Part shown: piece by piece, positions 1 to 12,615 of the stretch
Layout: each line of letters starts with the position of its first letter
How positions within the stretch are numbered: the first letter of the stretch is position 1
Assembly (NCBI GenBank): GCA_031285965.1
Contig: JAITVD010000015.1
Coordinates: forward strand, 1 to 64,000
Length of the DNA: 64,000 nt
Direction of reading: 5' to 3'
Source of the DNA: Azoarcus sp.
GTDB lineage: Bacteria; Pseudomonadota; Gammaproteobacteria; Burkholderiales; Rhodocyclaceae
Program-made: the position numbers and the translations under genes
Notes under the pieces: generated by a model
The model's input: only the letters and a program-made list of their open reading frames with translations
Databases searched by the model: none
What the model was told of the DNA's origin: nothing

Positions 1-2
1 TC

Positions 3-390
3 GCGGCGAAGGCGGCTATCGGGTTCGCGGCGGCGGCGGGGCTTTCCAGCATGCTGGGCGGCGGCGGGCGCGGCATTGTGAAAGGGGCCGGGCGGATATT
101 GGGCGGCATCGCCGGGCGCGTCGGGGCGGCGGCGGGATTCGGCGCTGTGGCCAGCCGTGCGTCGGCGGGCGTCGCAACCGCCGGGGTCGCCTCAAGGCTC
201 GGCAAGGGGGCGCTGAAAATGGCGGGCAAGGGCGGCATCGCGGCGGTCGGGACAATGGCCGGGGAATACGCGCTCGGGAAGGCTTTCGGCGAGGATTCCG
301 CCGTGACCCGCTACGGCAGCGCGGCCCTGTCCGGCGCGGGGATCGGGGCAACGGTCGGCAGCATCATCCCAGGGGTCGGCACGGCCAGCC
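3..390 (+). other. phage tape-measure-like segment (C-terminal fragment)
   Basis: Low-complexity Gly/Ala-rich protein with repeated small hydrophobic blocks, ending GIGATVGSIIPGVGTA. In tape-measure proteins this motif is usually followed by further Gly/Ala repeats; here it is interrupted by the CzcA sequence. It suggests prophage DNA lies to the left of the window. The assignment rests on composition and motif only. Confidence 0.45.
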
Positions 391-1235
391 GGCGCTTTGC
401 CTTGGTCGTCCGCCTGCCGGAATCTGCCCGCTCGCTGGACGGATTGGGGCAAATTCTGCTGGAGACGCCCAACGGCCACATTCCGCTCTCCAGAATCGCC
501 ACCATCGAAGACAGCGACGGCCCCAACCAGATCAGCCGCGACGACGGCAAGCGGCGCATCGTGATTTCGGCGAACGCCCAAGGGCAGGCGCTCTCCCAAA
601 TCGTTGCCGACATCCGCCGGGCCGTTGGCGAAACGCCCCTGCCAGAAGGCTATTTCGTCACGCTGGGCGGCCAGTTCCAGGCGCAGGAGGACGCTTCGCG
701 CCTGGTCGGGCTGCTCTCCATCGTCTCGCTGGCGCTCATGTTAGTGGTGCTGCACAGCCGCTACAAATCCGCCACGCTCTCGGCGCTCATCATGGCGAAC
801 ATCCCGCTCGCGCTGGTCGGCGCGGTCATCGGGCTGTGGATTTCCGGCCAGCCGCTGTCGGTGGCCGCCCTCATCGGCTTCATCACGCTGGCGGGCATCT
901 CGGTGCGCAACGGCATCCTCAAGGTCAGCCATTACATCAACCTGATGCGCATGGAGGGCGAAGGCTTCGACCACAAAATGATTCTGCGCGGCTCGCTGGA
1001 GCGCCTCTCGCCCGTTTTGATGACCGCGCTGGTCACGGCCTTCGCGCTGGCTCCGCTGCTGTTTGAAGCCGAGCGGCCCGGAACGGAAATCCTGCATCCG
1101 GTCGCGGTCGTGATTTTTTCGGGCCTCATCAGCTCAACCCTGCTCGACACCTTCCTGACGCCCGCCATGTTCTGGCTGTTCGGGCGCAAAAGCGCGGAGC
1201 GCCTCACCGCCGACCGCGATGCCGACGCGCTTTGA
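3..1235 (+). CDS. chimeric ORF: phage tape-measure tail fused to C-terminal CzcA/CusA RND efflux permease
   Basis: One open frame enters from the left edge and stops at 1235; the first ATG inside is at 51, but the frame is open upstream, so the gene is cut by the window. Up to about base 390 the protein is Gly/Ala-rich and ends in GSIIPGVGTA, the usual look of the C-terminal tail of a phage tape-measure protein. From about 391 it becomes the C-terminal ~280 residues of a heavy-metal RND pump: RRFALVVRLPE, then a porter-domain segment, then several membrane helices with the family-typical stretch NGILKVSHYINLMR. The family is normally about 1,040 residues and drives cation export with periplasmic and outer-membrane partners. 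This copy lacks its N-terminal two thirds and cannot be a working pump. It is convergent with the restriction module, only 16 bp away. Confidence 0.75.
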   Translation, partial: AAKAAIGFAAAAGLSSMLGGGGRGIVKGAGRILGGIAGRVGAAAGFGAVASRASAGVATAGVASRLGKGALKMAGKGGIAAVGTMAGEYALGKAFGEDSAVTRYGSAALSGAGIGATVGSIIPGVGTASRRFALVVRLPESARSLDGLGQILLETPNGHIPLSRIATIEDSDGPNQISRDDGKRRIVISANAQGQALSQIVADIRRAVGETPLPEGYFVTLGGQFQAQEDASRLVGLLSIVSLALMLVVLHSRYKSATLSALIMANIPLALVGAVIGLWISGQPLSVAALIGFITLAGISVRNGILKVSHYINLMRMEGEGFDHKMILRGSLERLSPVLMTALVTAFALAPLLFEAERPGTEILHPVAVVIFSGLISSTLLDTFLTPAMFWLFGRKSAERLTADRDADAL

Positions 1236-1251
1236 GTTTTTGGCAAAAGGC

Positions 1252-2217
1252 TCAGGCAAGTGCTTTGAGAAGCAATTGGCCGCGATGCTCATCGCTAACG
1301 GCTTCCCACGCGGCGAGCAACTGAACGTGCGCTTCCTTGCTGATGTCTATGGCAACCGCGAGCACAGCGTCCTCTTCGGGAACCTGCGTCATTTTTCCCG
1401 CATGCTCAATGGACTTGAGGATAGCCGTGCTCACGGTTGCGGAATCAAGCGAGCCGAGTTTGTTCCTGAGTGCACGCGCCGTCGCCGCAGAAACCCATAG
1501 GCGGACAGTTGCCGCATCTACAGGCTCGCTCTGGACACGGAAATAGCAGAGGTTTTTGTCCGAGGGCAGCGGCACATCAAAGTAGGGCTGAATCTTGATG
1601 CCCGCACTGGTGGTAACGGAATAGCGTTTCTGTCCCGTGTTTTTGTCGTATATCCAAAGGCTCTTGCTGGCCTTGCGCACGCCCTTGGCTGGCGTGACGT
1701 TCCATTCGGCAGTGAACTGCTCCGGGTTGGGCGGAAGCATCTGCTCTTCAAAGTAAAGAAACTCCGTTAGGCTATCTTCCCAAATCAGCCAGCCCATTCG
1801 CATATCAGGTGACTTGTTGGGCGTGGCTTCCTTAACGCGGCTGGTACGCTCGTGAATCAACTCGGCATACTGCTTAAACACGTCACGCATAACATCGGTC
1901 GCATTGCGCGAGGTATCATCAATGCGAATGGAGCGCGTGGCTGCCGGGTGCATGAGCGTCGTGCCGCAAACAGACTTGATGGTTTTGTCCCGAAGTCCCG
2001 CGACACGTAAAAGTTTCATCTCAAGTCCGAGACCTTCGTAGTTAATGTCGATGTGCAGGTTGCTCCAGCCCCCATCTGGGATGTTCTTTGCAAGACAATA
2101 GACGCGGCTCCAGTCTCCTTCTTCCAATTTCCTTCCCATCATCGACGCGACCTGCGTCGCAAGCCACCGCTTTGCAAGTTCCTTTTCCGGGTCTGTAAAT
2201 GCTTGCAAATAAGACAT
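1252..2217 (-). CDS. putative restriction endonuclease partner of the adjacent DNA methyltransferase
   Basis: A 321-residue soluble protein of no family I can name. Its ATG overlaps the stop of the upstream methyltransferase by one base (TAATG), which implies translational coupling, and it is the only gene that follows it. That position, the size and the mixed hydrophilic composition fit a type II restriction enzyme. The middle contains MGWLIWEDSLTEFLYFEEQM, with acidic residues that could be catalytic, and a KNTGQKRYSVTTSAGIKIQP stretch reminiscent of a beta-rich core. I cannot place a PD-(D/E)XK or HNH motif with confidence. The cleavage function is inferred from context, not seen directly. 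Confidence 0.5.
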   Translation of the reverse strand: MSYLQAFTDPEKELAKRWLATQVASMMGRKLEEGDWSRVYCLAKNIPDGGWSNLHIDINYEGLGLEMKLLRVAGLRDKTIKSVCGTTLMHPAATRSIRIDDTSRNATDVMRDVFKQYAELIHERTSRVKEATPNKSPDMRMGWLIWEDSLTEFLYFEEQMLPPNPEQFTAEWNVTPAKGVRKASKSLWIYDKNTGQKRYSVTTSAGIKIQPYFDVPLPSDKNLCYFRVQSEPVDAATVRLWVSAATARALRNKLGSLDSATVSTAILKSIEHAGKMTQVPEEDAVLAVAIDISKEAHVQLLAAWEAVSDEHRGQLLLKALA

Positions 2218-4373
2218 TACGCTACCCCTTTCTTATTTTCGAGAATATCCATTGCTTGAGACCTGAACAAGGCGAAGTCCAGCATTTTGCCGTACCGCAG
2301 AAGACTTTCGGCTAGATATTCGCTGTACAGCGTTCGATAGTCGATGTCGGCCTCCCGTTTGACATGCAGGTAAGGCAAAACGGGAATAGCACTGCGGCGG
2401 CTATGGAGAAAATCCTTTACAGAGATCACGTTAGCAGCGTCATTCGCTGCTTTCACGGAATTCGCATACACGGGCTTATAGCAATGCAGCATGAGGTCAG
2501 CACCCGCTGTGTTGTCGCTGACGAACTGCTTAAACGTACCGTGCTGCTTGTCGAAAATATCGATTCTCTCGATGCTGAAACCAGCGTCAAGCACAGCGCG
2601 ACGAATGCAGTGCCAAATGTCTTTGGAAGAGTTCATGAAAACGAGCACAAGCCAATGACCATGCCGCAGAACGCGATAACACTCTTCAAGGCTCTGCGTC
2701 ATTAAGTCCTGATACTTTTTGGCATCCTTCTTTTGGACGCGATTCACAATGACCTCATTCGTGGTATCCGTATAGGCTCCAAGCCACGACTCCCACAGCA
2801 TGTTCATCTCGCTATAGTTGATGTTGGCTCCGAAAGGTGGGTCAGTGAAAATCAGGTCAATGCAGTTATCTGGCAGGAAAGAAAGGTTTGTTGCGGTTCC
2901 CGTGTTGACAATGCACCGCCCCGCATAGGACTGAGCAGTTGTCTCAAGATGGTCAATAATTGAGCGTGCCTTGCGCTCAAAAGTCACGAAAACATTTGCC
3001 TCATTGAAGATATAGGGAACATTGAAGTTCGCGGTATTCCCGCTCCCTCCCCAAAACCTGTACTCGGAAAGTTTCGTCACGCGCTGATAGAGCGATGTAA
3101 AGACAAAGCCAAGAAATGCCGCGAGGTTAGTATCCTCAATCCTGTGGATCGCTTTCCAAAGCTGGCTCATAGCCGCAAGATTCCTTGCGGTGTAGAAGTG
3201 TTTGATATTGACCAAACCGTGGCGCTTGGGCTGCGAGAGGTTCACACCGCCGGGCAACGCGCAGTCTGGAACAAAGTCCGCTGCGATGAATCTATCCGCT
3301 TCAATTGAAGCAATGCGCTTGAGGTCTGCTTCGCTGGGCGGAACCTCGGACTGAACCTTGCTGCAACACTTGTAGCCAATAAGAACAGGAACTGGGGTTG
3401 TGCGAGCAAGACGCGACTTCTTTAGCGGGCGCTTGCAATGAGGGCAAGGGAATTCGCGCAAAAATTTGTGTTCCCGAACAGTTTTGCCATAGCTTCGGCA
3501 TTCGTCCCAAAGAACGAACTCTTTATTGCAAGCACTGCAAACAACTTTATATGACCAGACTGTAAATAATAGCTCTGTATCCTTGCCGCACGTGCGGCAC
3601 TGCGTCGTGTAGAGGTCGTTGCGCAGTCCAGCAAGACTGCCGATCACTGCCTTGACTGCCGCTTGCAATGCTGCGGGGTCGCATTGGGACGTAAAGCAAT
3701 CCGCTATGAAGCTCGCGGCGGGCGAAAGCTCGTTGAGGATGACATCGTGTCCCGTCGTCAGGGCGGCGACACCAGTCATGCCGCTTCCCGCAAAGGGATC
3801 GAGCACCAATCCGCCAACGGGCAGATACTTCCGCAAGACTTGGGCGATGCCTTGCGGCGGCATCTTGGTGTGATAGGTATGAGCGTCATAGGTGTAGGTG
3901 TTCTTGCCGGCGGAAACACCCTCCGCTACCGCTTCCTCGACCGTCTGCGCAGCGGCAGCATGGGCGGACAGAATTGCCGCAAGCCGCTGCTGCCCGCTGC
4001 CCCAAAGCGAGCCATTCCTAAGCCGAGAGAACAGGCACGGACCAGGCGCGTCCCACATGACAACTGTGCCTTCATAACCATTCGCCGCAGAGACATGACG
4101 GATACGATGTGAGGCAAATGTGCGGTTCATGCTCAAGCAGGCAAGGTCGATCACGCGCCCAGCCTTGATGTCAGCAAGCAGACGATGCAACTGATTGATG
4201 ACTTCTGCCCTAGGTTCAATGTCTCCGCGCTCCCATCGAACAACGGAAAAGTAGGATGTGCCAAGGTACTGAGCCAAGCCCCTCTGATCGAGACCGCTTT
4301 CATCAAGGACTTCCCGCAACAGCGACTGGTTAGTTTTGTTGCGGTTTATCGCTTCTTGTGTTGCCCTAATCAT
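2217..4373 (-). CDS. DNA (adenine-type) methyltransferase with N-terminal HTH and internal zinc ribbons
   Basis: A 718-residue methyltransferase. The start at 4373 is chosen because GGAAAG lies just upstream and residues about 13-60 then form a Cro/XRE-like helix-turn-helix (GLAQYLGTSYFSVVRWERG). The AdoMet motif DPFAGSG is at residues 192-198 and the catalytic motif TDPPFG at about 510-515. DPPF rather than SPPY favours N6-adenine methylation. Between them are Cys pairs CRTC...CSAC and CPHC...CC that look like zinc ribbons and may belong to the target-recognition region. The HTH suggests the enzyme represses its own promoter, as known for several type II methyltransferases. It begins 92 bp after uvrD on the same strand and is coupled to the downstream putative endonuclease. 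Its target sequence cannot be read from the sequence. Confidence 0.85.
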   Translation of the reverse strand: MIRATQEAINRNKTNQSLLREVLDESGLDQRGLAQYLGTSYFSVVRWERGDIEPRAEVINQLHRLLADIKAGRVIDLACLSMNRTFASHRIRHVSAANGYEGTVVMWDAPGPCLFSRLRNGSLWGSGQQRLAAILSAHAAAAQTVEEAVAEGVSAGKNTYTYDAHTYHTKMPPQGIAQVLRKYLPVGGLVLDPFAGSGMTGVAALTTGHDVILNELSPAASFIADCFTSQCDPAALQAAVKAVIGSLAGLRNDLYTTQCRTCGKDTELLFTVWSYKVVCSACNKEFVLWDECRSYGKTVREHKFLREFPCPHCKRPLKKSRLARTTPVPVLIGYKCCSKVQSEVPPSEADLKRIASIEADRFIAADFVPDCALPGGVNLSQPKRHGLVNIKHFYTARNLAAMSQLWKAIHRIEDTNLAAFLGFVFTSLYQRVTKLSEYRFWGGSGNTANFNVPYIFNEANVFVTFERKARSIIDHLETTAQSYAGRCIVNTGTATNLSFLPDNCIDLIFTDPPFGANINYSEMNMLWESWLGAYTDTTNEVIVNRVQKKDAKKYQDLMTQSLEECYRVLRHGHWLVLVFMNSSKDIWHCIRRAVLDAGFSIERIDIFDKQHGTFKQFVSDNTAGADLMLHCYKPVYANSVKAANDAANVISVKDFLHSRRSAIPVLPYLHVKREADIDYRTLYSEYLAESLLRYGKMLDFALFRSQAMDILENKKGVA

Positions 4374-4465
4374 TTCGTCTTTCCGTTTTCTCTCTTGATA
4401 ACGGCCTTCGCCGCCGCGCTTTTCATTGCTTCCTGCACTCGGCGCTTGTGCACCATGCGCAAGCC

Positions 4466-6685
4466 TCAGCCCGCCTCCAGTTTTGCCGCTGACAGCAGCA
4501 GCCATTTGACGCCCGCGTCGCCGAAGTTGATTTGGAGTTTGGCATCCTTGCCGCTGCCTTCGGCGGCGAGGATAACGCCGTAGCCGAAGGCGGGATGGCG
4601 CACGTTCTGCCCGATGCGCAGGCCACCGGGCAGTTCGCGGGACGGGCGCGGCGGGGCTTGCAGCGCGGAAACGGACGGGTGGCGGGAGGCGCTGCCGCCC
4701 CAGTGTCCGCCGCCGTAGCCATGCGTCAGGTGGGCGGGCGGCGTAAGCGGCTTGAGCAGTTCGGGCGGGATTTCGTCGAAGAAGCGCGAGCGCAGGTTGT
4801 ACTGCACCTGCCCGCGTGTCATGCGGCTTTGCGCCCATGACAGGTACAGCCGCTCGCGGGCGCGGGTCACGGCGACATACATCAGCCGCCGCTCCTCTTC
4901 CAAGCCGGAGACGGACTCGAAGAGGCTGTTCCAGTGCGGGAAAAGCTCTTCTTCCAGACCGGACAGGAAAACGATGTCGAATTCCAGCCCTTTGGCGGCG
5001 TGGACGGTCATCAACTGCACGGCTTCTTCCTGCGCCCCCGCTTGGCGCTCCCCGGCTTCGAGCGAGGCATGGTCGAGGAAATCCGCCAGCAGCCCGTGCG
5101 GCGGCGCCAGCGTCTCGGGCGAGGCGCGGGTTTCGAGGTGGTAGCTTTCGGCGGCGCGAACAAGCTCGTCGAGGTTCTCCAGCCTGTCCTGCCCTTCCCT
5201 TTCCGCCTGATAGTGGGCGCGAAGCCCGCTTTGGTCGAGGATGTGCTCTATCAGTTCGGGCAGCGGCAGGGTTTGGGTCTCGCGGCGCAAGGTTTCCATC
5301 AGATGCACGAAGCGCCCGAGCGAGACGGCGGGCTTGCCGGACAGGCGCGGAACCGTGTCGTACAGGCTGCCGCCCCACTGCCGCGCCGTGTCTTGGAGCA
5401 TTTCCTGCGCGCGCGCGCCGATGCCGCGTGTCGGGAAATTCATCACGCGCATGAAGGCGGTGTCGTCCCCTGGGTTGATAAGCAGCCGCAGGTAAGCGAG
5501 CGCGTGCTTGATTTCCTGCCGCTCAAAAAACCGCAGCCCGCCGTGCACGCGGTAAGGCACGCCGTTTGTGAAAAGCTGGTGTTCGAGCACACGCGACTGG
5601 GCGTTGGAGCGGTACAGCACGGCCATGCCGCTGCGCGATGCGCCGTCGCACAGCAGGGATTGGATTTCTTCCACAATCCATCGCGTCTCGTCCGTGTCGC
5701 TGAAGGCCTCGAATACACGGATTGGCTCGCCTTCGCCCTGCTCCGTCCAGAGGTTCTTGCCCATGCGCTCGCCGTTGTGGCGGATGATGGCGTTGGCGGC
5801 ATCGAGGATATTGCCGTGCGAGCGGTAATTCTGCTCCAGCCGGATGATGTCCCGCACCTGGAATTCCCGCTCGAAATCGCGCATGTTGCCGACTTCCGCG
5901 CCCCGAAAGCGGTAGATGCTCTGGTCGTCGTCGCCAACGCAGAAAAGCGCCGCGCCGCCCGCTTCCCCGTCCGTGGCCAGCAGTTTCAGCCAGCGGTACT
6001 GGAGGATGTTGGTATCTTGAAATTCGTCGACCAAGATGTAGCGGAAACGCTGCTGGTAATGCCGCCGGATGGGTTCGTTGCGCTGGAGCAGATCAAAGCT
6101 GCGCAGCATCAGTTCGGCAAAATCCACGACCGATTCGCGCTGGCACTGGGCTTCGTATTCCTGATACAACTCGACGCGCTGGCGGGTGTATGTGTCCGTC
6201 GCGTCCACCGCGTGCGGGCGCAGCCCCGCTTCCTTGTGGGCGTTGATGAAGTGCTGTAGCTCGCGGGGCGGAAACTTCTCGTCGTCGACGTTCAGTCGCT
6301 TCAACATGCGCTTGATGGCCGCAAGCTGATCGACCATATCCAGAATTTGGAACAGCCGCGCCAATCCAGCATCGTGGAAATGCACGCGCAGCAGGCGGTT
6401 GCAAAGCCCGTGGAACGTGCCGATCCACATCCCGCGCAGGCTCAACGGCAGCAGGGCTTCGAGCCTCGACGCCATCTCTCGCGCCGCCTTATTGGTAAAC
6501 GTCACAGCCAAGATGCCCGCCGGACTGACCATGCCTTGGCTGAGCAGCCAAGCGATGCGGGTGGTGAGCACCCGCGTTTTGCCGGAACCCGCTCCGGCGA
6601 GCACCAGCGCGTGCCGGTCGGGCAGGGTCACAGCCTCAAGCTGCTGCGGATTCAGGTGGGCGAGCAGGGGGTCAGGCATGGACAT
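4466..6685 (-). CDS. uvrD: DNA helicase II (UvrD/PcrA type)
   Basis: SF1A 3'-5' helicase used in nucleotide excision and mismatch repair. It has the N-terminal LNPQQLEAVTL Q-motif, Walker A GAGSGKTR, AVTFTNKAAREM (Ia), DEFQDTN (Walker B), GDDDQSIYRFRGA, the VTRAR region, and the UvrD C-terminal Tudor-like end (GQNVRHPAFGYGVILAAEGS). It is 739 residues long, a normal family length. I use the ATG at 6685 because AGGAG sits at the correct distance; an in-frame ATG at 6709 would add eight residues. It is divergent from leuS, and the restriction module follows on the same strand after 92 bp. Confidence 0.96.
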   Translation of the reverse strand: MSMPDPLLAHLNPQQLEAVTLPDRHALVLAGAGSGKTRVLTTRIAWLLSQGMVSPAGILAVTFTNKAAREMASRLEALLPLSLRGMWIGTFHGLCNRLLRVHFHDAGLARLFQILDMVDQLAAIKRMLKRLNVDDEKFPPRELQHFINAHKEAGLRPHAVDATDTYTRQRVELYQEYEAQCQRESVVDFAELMLRSFDLLQRNEPIRRHYQQRFRYILVDEFQDTNILQYRWLKLLATDGEAGGAALFCVGDDDQSIYRFRGAEVGNMRDFEREFQVRDIIRLEQNYRSHGNILDAANAIIRHNGERMGKNLWTEQGEGEPIRVFEAFSDTDETRWIVEEIQSLLCDGASRSGMAVLYRSNAQSRVLEHQLFTNGVPYRVHGGLRFFERQEIKHALAYLRLLINPGDDTAFMRVMNFPTRGIGARAQEMLQDTARQWGGSLYDTVPRLSGKPAVSLGRFVHLMETLRRETQTLPLPELIEHILDQSGLRAHYQAEREGQDRLENLDELVRAAESYHLETRASPETLAPPHGLLADFLDHASLEAGERQAGAQEEAVQLMTVHAAKGLEFDIVFLSGLEEELFPHWNSLFESVSGLEEERRLMYVAVTRARERLYLSWAQSRMTRGQVQYNLRSRFFDEIPPELLKPLTPPAHLTHGYGGGHWGGSASRHPSVSALQAPPRPSRELPGGLRIGQNVRHPAFGYGVILAAEGSGKDAKLQINFGDAGVKWLLLSAAKLEAG

Positions 6686-6709
6686 GGGCGCTCCTCGGAC
6701 ATCCCGCAT

Positions 6710-9734
<3,025 letters not shown>

Positions 9735-9738
9735 CAGC

Positions 9739-10260
9739 ATGACTCCTTCATTCCCATTCCAGCCCCTAGCCCGCCGCTCGCTGCTCGTCCTTCTCGCCGT
9801 CAGCCTTGCCGCGCTGGCGGGCTGCGGCTTTCGCCTGCGCGGCCCGCAGCCGATGGATTTTTCCACCGTCCACGTCAACGTGAGCCAATATTCCCAATTG
9901 GGCATCGCCCTGCGCCGCCAGATTGCGCTGAGCGGCTCAACCAAAATCGAAGAGGATGCCGCCCGTGCCGAAACCCAGCTTCAAATCATCGCCAACGAAC
10001 GCGGGCGCGACATCCTGAGCCTGACCGTCTCCGGCACGGTGCGCGAATATGAACTCACCCAAACCATTCGCTTCCGCCTAATCGACCGCGAAGGCAAGGA
10101 ACTGATTCCGACCGCCGCAGTCTCCGCGAGGCGTGAATACACCTTCAGCGACGAACTCATCCTTGGCAAGGAACAGGAAGAGGCCCTGCTCTATAACGAC
10201 ATGGAAAGCGACCTCGTGCGCCAGCTCATGCGTCGGCTGGCCGCTTGGCGGCGTTCGTGA
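9739..10260 (+). CDS. lptE: LPS-assembly lipoprotein LptE
   Basis: Outer-membrane lipoprotein that plugs the LptD barrel and helps insert LPS. The protein is 173 residues with a signal peptide and lipobox LAGC (Cys29), then the diagnostic CGFRLRGP start of the mature part. It lies 4 bp after leuS and its TGA overlaps the likely GTG start of holA. The leuS-lptE-holA order is the conserved proteobacterial arrangement and supports the call despite the low sequence conservation of LptE. Confidence 0.92.
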   Translation: MTPSFPFQPLARRSLLVLLAVSLAALAGCGFRLRGPQPMDFSTVHVNVSQYSQLGIALRRQIALSGSTKIEEDAARAETQLQIIANERGRDILSLTVSGTVREYELTQTIRFRLIDREGKELIPTAAVSARREYTFSDELILGKEQEEALLYNDMESDLVRQLMRRLAAWRRS

Positions 10261-11261
10261 GCCTGCGCCCGGACGGCCTCGCCCGCCAGCTTGAAAAGCC
10301 GCTCGCCCCCTTGTGGGTGCTGCATGGCGACGAGCTGCTGACGCTGGAAGCGGCGGATGCCGTCCGCGCCGCCGCCCGACGGCAAGGCTTCGACGAGCGC
10401 GAAACCTTGGTCGTGGACAAAAATTTCCGCTGGAATGCCCTGACGCTGGCCGCTGGCAATCTGTCGCTCTTTGGCGGCGCGAAGCTCGTCGACCTGCGCA
10501 TCCCCACCGGCAAGCCCGGACGAGACGGCGGCGACGCGCTCCAGCGTTACGCCGCCGCGCTGCCCGACGGAACGGTCACGTTGATTACTTTGCCCGCGCT
10601 CGACTGGACAACGAAAAAAACCGCATGGTTCAAAACCATTGCGGAAGCAGGCATCCATATCGAATTTGAAGCACCGCCGCGCGAACGGCTGCCCGCCTGG
10701 ATTGCCGCGCGCCTTGCCGCGCAGCAGCAGTCCGCGCCCAATGCCGCGCTGGAATTCATCGCCAGCCACGTTGAAGGCAACTTGCTCGCCGCGCATCAGG
10801 AAATTCTCAAGCTCGGGCTTCTGCATGGCGAAGGCGAACTGACGATGCCTCAAGTCGAAGCGGCGGTGCTCAATGTTGCCCGTTACGACATCGACATGCT
10901 GCGTCAGGCATTGCTCGCTGGCGACGCCGCCCGTTGCGCCCGGCTGCTCGACGGGCTGCGCGGCGAAGGGATGCCCGCGCCGCTGGTGCTGTGGGCCATC
11001 GCCAACGAAATCCGAACGCTCGCTCTGCTGCGCGGCGGCGCTGACTCGGGGCAACCGCTGGCCGCGCTTTTCAAAGCCGAGCGCATATTCGACTCCGCCC
11101 GCCAGCAGGGCTGCCGCGCCGCCCTTTCCCGGCTGGCCCGCCCAGCCCTGCAAACCGCCCTGCTCCACGCCGCCCGCATCGACCGCATGGTCAAGGGGCT
11201 TGTCCGTGGCGAAATATGGGACGAATTCCTGCACCTGTCCCTGCGCCTCTGCCGCCGCTGA
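10257..11261 (+). CDS. holA: DNA polymerase III subunit delta
   Basis: Clamp-loader delta subunit, which opens the beta clamp. The 334 residues align along the family: VSLRPDGLARQL at the N-terminus, PLWVLHGDELLTLEAADAVR, SLFGGAKLVDLRIP, and a C-terminal collar. I choose the GTG at 10257, which overlaps the lptE stop as GTGA and gives the expected N-terminus; a TTG at 10245 would add four residues. Translation is probably coupled to lptE. Confidence 0.93.
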   Translation: MSLRPDGLARQLEKPLAPLWVLHGDELLTLEAADAVRAAARRQGFDERETLVVDKNFRWNALTLAAGNLSLFGGAKLVDLRIPTGKPGRDGGDALQRYAAALPDGTVTLITLPALDWTTKKTAWFKTIAEAGIHIEFEAPPRERLPAWIAARLAAQQQSAPNAALEFIASHVEGNLLAAHQEILKLGLLHGEGELTMPQVEAAVLNVARYDIDMLRQALLAGDAARCARLLDGLRGEGMPAPLVLWAIANEIRTLALLRGGADSGQPLAALFKAERIFDSARQQGCRAALSRLARPALQTALLHAARIDRMVKGLVRGEIWDEFLHLSLRLCRR

Positions 11262-11333
11262 ACGTCCGTCCTGTACGGCATTCGCGTTCAGTGCTTTAAT
11301 CTCAGCTTCTTTTTTTCTGGAACGCTCATCCAG

Positions 11334-12611
11334 ATGGACATCCCGCTTTTCATGCGCACTCTGGGCCGTCAGGCACGCGAAGCGTCGCGTGTGCTCGCCA
11401 GCGCCTCCACTGAAGCCAAGAACAGGGCGCTCGTTGCCACGGCGGAAGAAATCCGCCGTCAGCGCGACGCCCTCGTCGCCGCCAACGCCAAAGACCTCGC
11501 CCTGGCGCGTCAGGCCGGACTGGAACCCGCCATGCTCGACCGCCTGACCCTGAACGAAAAAGGCGTCGAAACAATGGCCACCGGGCTTGAGCAGGTTGCC
11601 TCGCTCCCCGACCCGGTGGGGGAAATGACCGAAGTCCGCCGCCGCCCTTCGGGCATTCAGGTCGGCAAGATGCGCGTCCCCATCGGTGTCGTCGGCATCA
11701 TTTATGAGGCGCGTCCCAACGTGACCGCCGATGCCGCCGCGCTCTGCCTGAAATCAGGCAACGCCGCGATTTTGCGCGGCGGCAGCGAAGCCATCGAATC
11801 CAACCGCGCCATCGCCGCCTGCATTCAGGCGGGGCTGGCCGATGCCGGACTGCCCGCGACCGCCGCGCAGATCGTCGGCATCACCGACCGGGCAGCCGTC
11901 GGGGCGCTCATCACGATGCCGGAGTTCGTCGATGTCATCGTCCCGCGTGGCGGCAAGGGGCTGATCGCGCGCATATCAAGCGAGGCGCGTGTGCCGGTCA
12001 TCAAGCATCTCGACGGCAATTGCCATATCTATATAGACGATGAGGCCGATCCCCTAAAAATCGTGCCGATCGTCGAAAACGCCAAAACGCAACGCTACGG
12101 AACCTGCAACACCGTCGAAACGCTCATTGTCGCCCGCAATGCCGCCGCTGCCGCGTTGCCGAAAATCGCCGCCATGCTGTCCGCCAAAGGCGTGGAAATG
12201 CGCTGCTGCGAAACCTCGCTCGCCCTGCTGCGGCAAGCGTCCATCCCCGGCGCGAAGCTCGTCGCCGCCCGCGAAGAGGACTGGGGCGAGGAATATCTGG
12301 CTCCGATCATCGCGGTCAGGATTGTCGACGGGCTGGATGAGGCTATTGCCCACATCAACGCCTACAGTTCCGGGCATACCGAGGCCATCATCACCGAAAA
12401 TTACACACGCGCCATGCGTTTCCTGCGCGAAGTCGATTCTTCCTCCGTCATGGTCAACGCCTCCACCCGCTTCGCCGACGGTTTTGAATACGGGCTTGGC
12501 GCGGAAATCGGCATTTCCACCGACAAATTCCATGCGCGAGGCCCTGTCGGACTGGAAGGGCTGACCAGCCAGAAATGGATTGTTTTCGGCAACGGCGAAA
12601 TACGCCGCTAA
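11334..12611 (+). CDS. proA: gamma-glutamyl phosphate reductase
   Basis: NADPH-dependent reductase making glutamate-5-semialdehyde in proline synthesis. It is 425 residues, normal for the family, with the catalytic Cys258 in GTCNTVET, the [16 protein letters not shown] segment and [10 protein letters not shown]. It begins 72 bp after holA, and xerD starts 4 bp after its stop, so the group is likely co-transcribed. ProB was not seen in the window. Confidence 0.97.
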   Translation: MDIPLFMRTLGRQAREASRVLASASTEAKNRALVATAEEIRRQRDALVAANAKDLALARQAGLEPAMLDRLTLNEKGVETMATGLEQVASLPDPVGEMTEVRRRPSGIQVGKMRVPIGVVGIIYEARPNVTADAAALCLKSGNAAILRGGSEAIESNRAIAACIQAGLADAGLPATAAQIVGITDRAAVGALITMPEFVDVIVPRGGKGLIARISSEARVPVIKHLDGNCHIYIDDEADPLKIVPIVENAKTQRYGTCNTVETLIVARNAAAAALPKIAAMLSAKGVEMRCCETSLALLRQASIPGAKLVAAREEDWGEEYLAPIIAVRIVDGLDEAIAHINAYSSGHTEAIITENYTRAMRFLREVDSSSVMVNASTRFADGFEYGLGAEIGISTDKFHARGPVGLEGLTSQKWIVFGNGEIRR

Positions 12612-12615
12612 GGCA

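Noticed and set aside
4374-5378. 335-codon N-terminal extension of the methyltransferase frame
   Set aside because: It lies out of frame inside uvrD, is Arg/Pro-rich and shadow-like; the HTH and ribosome site support the start at 4373.
4934-6259. 441-codon + strand ORF across uvrD
   Set aside because: Antisense to conserved helicase motifs, low-complexity composition, no ribosome site; shadow frame.
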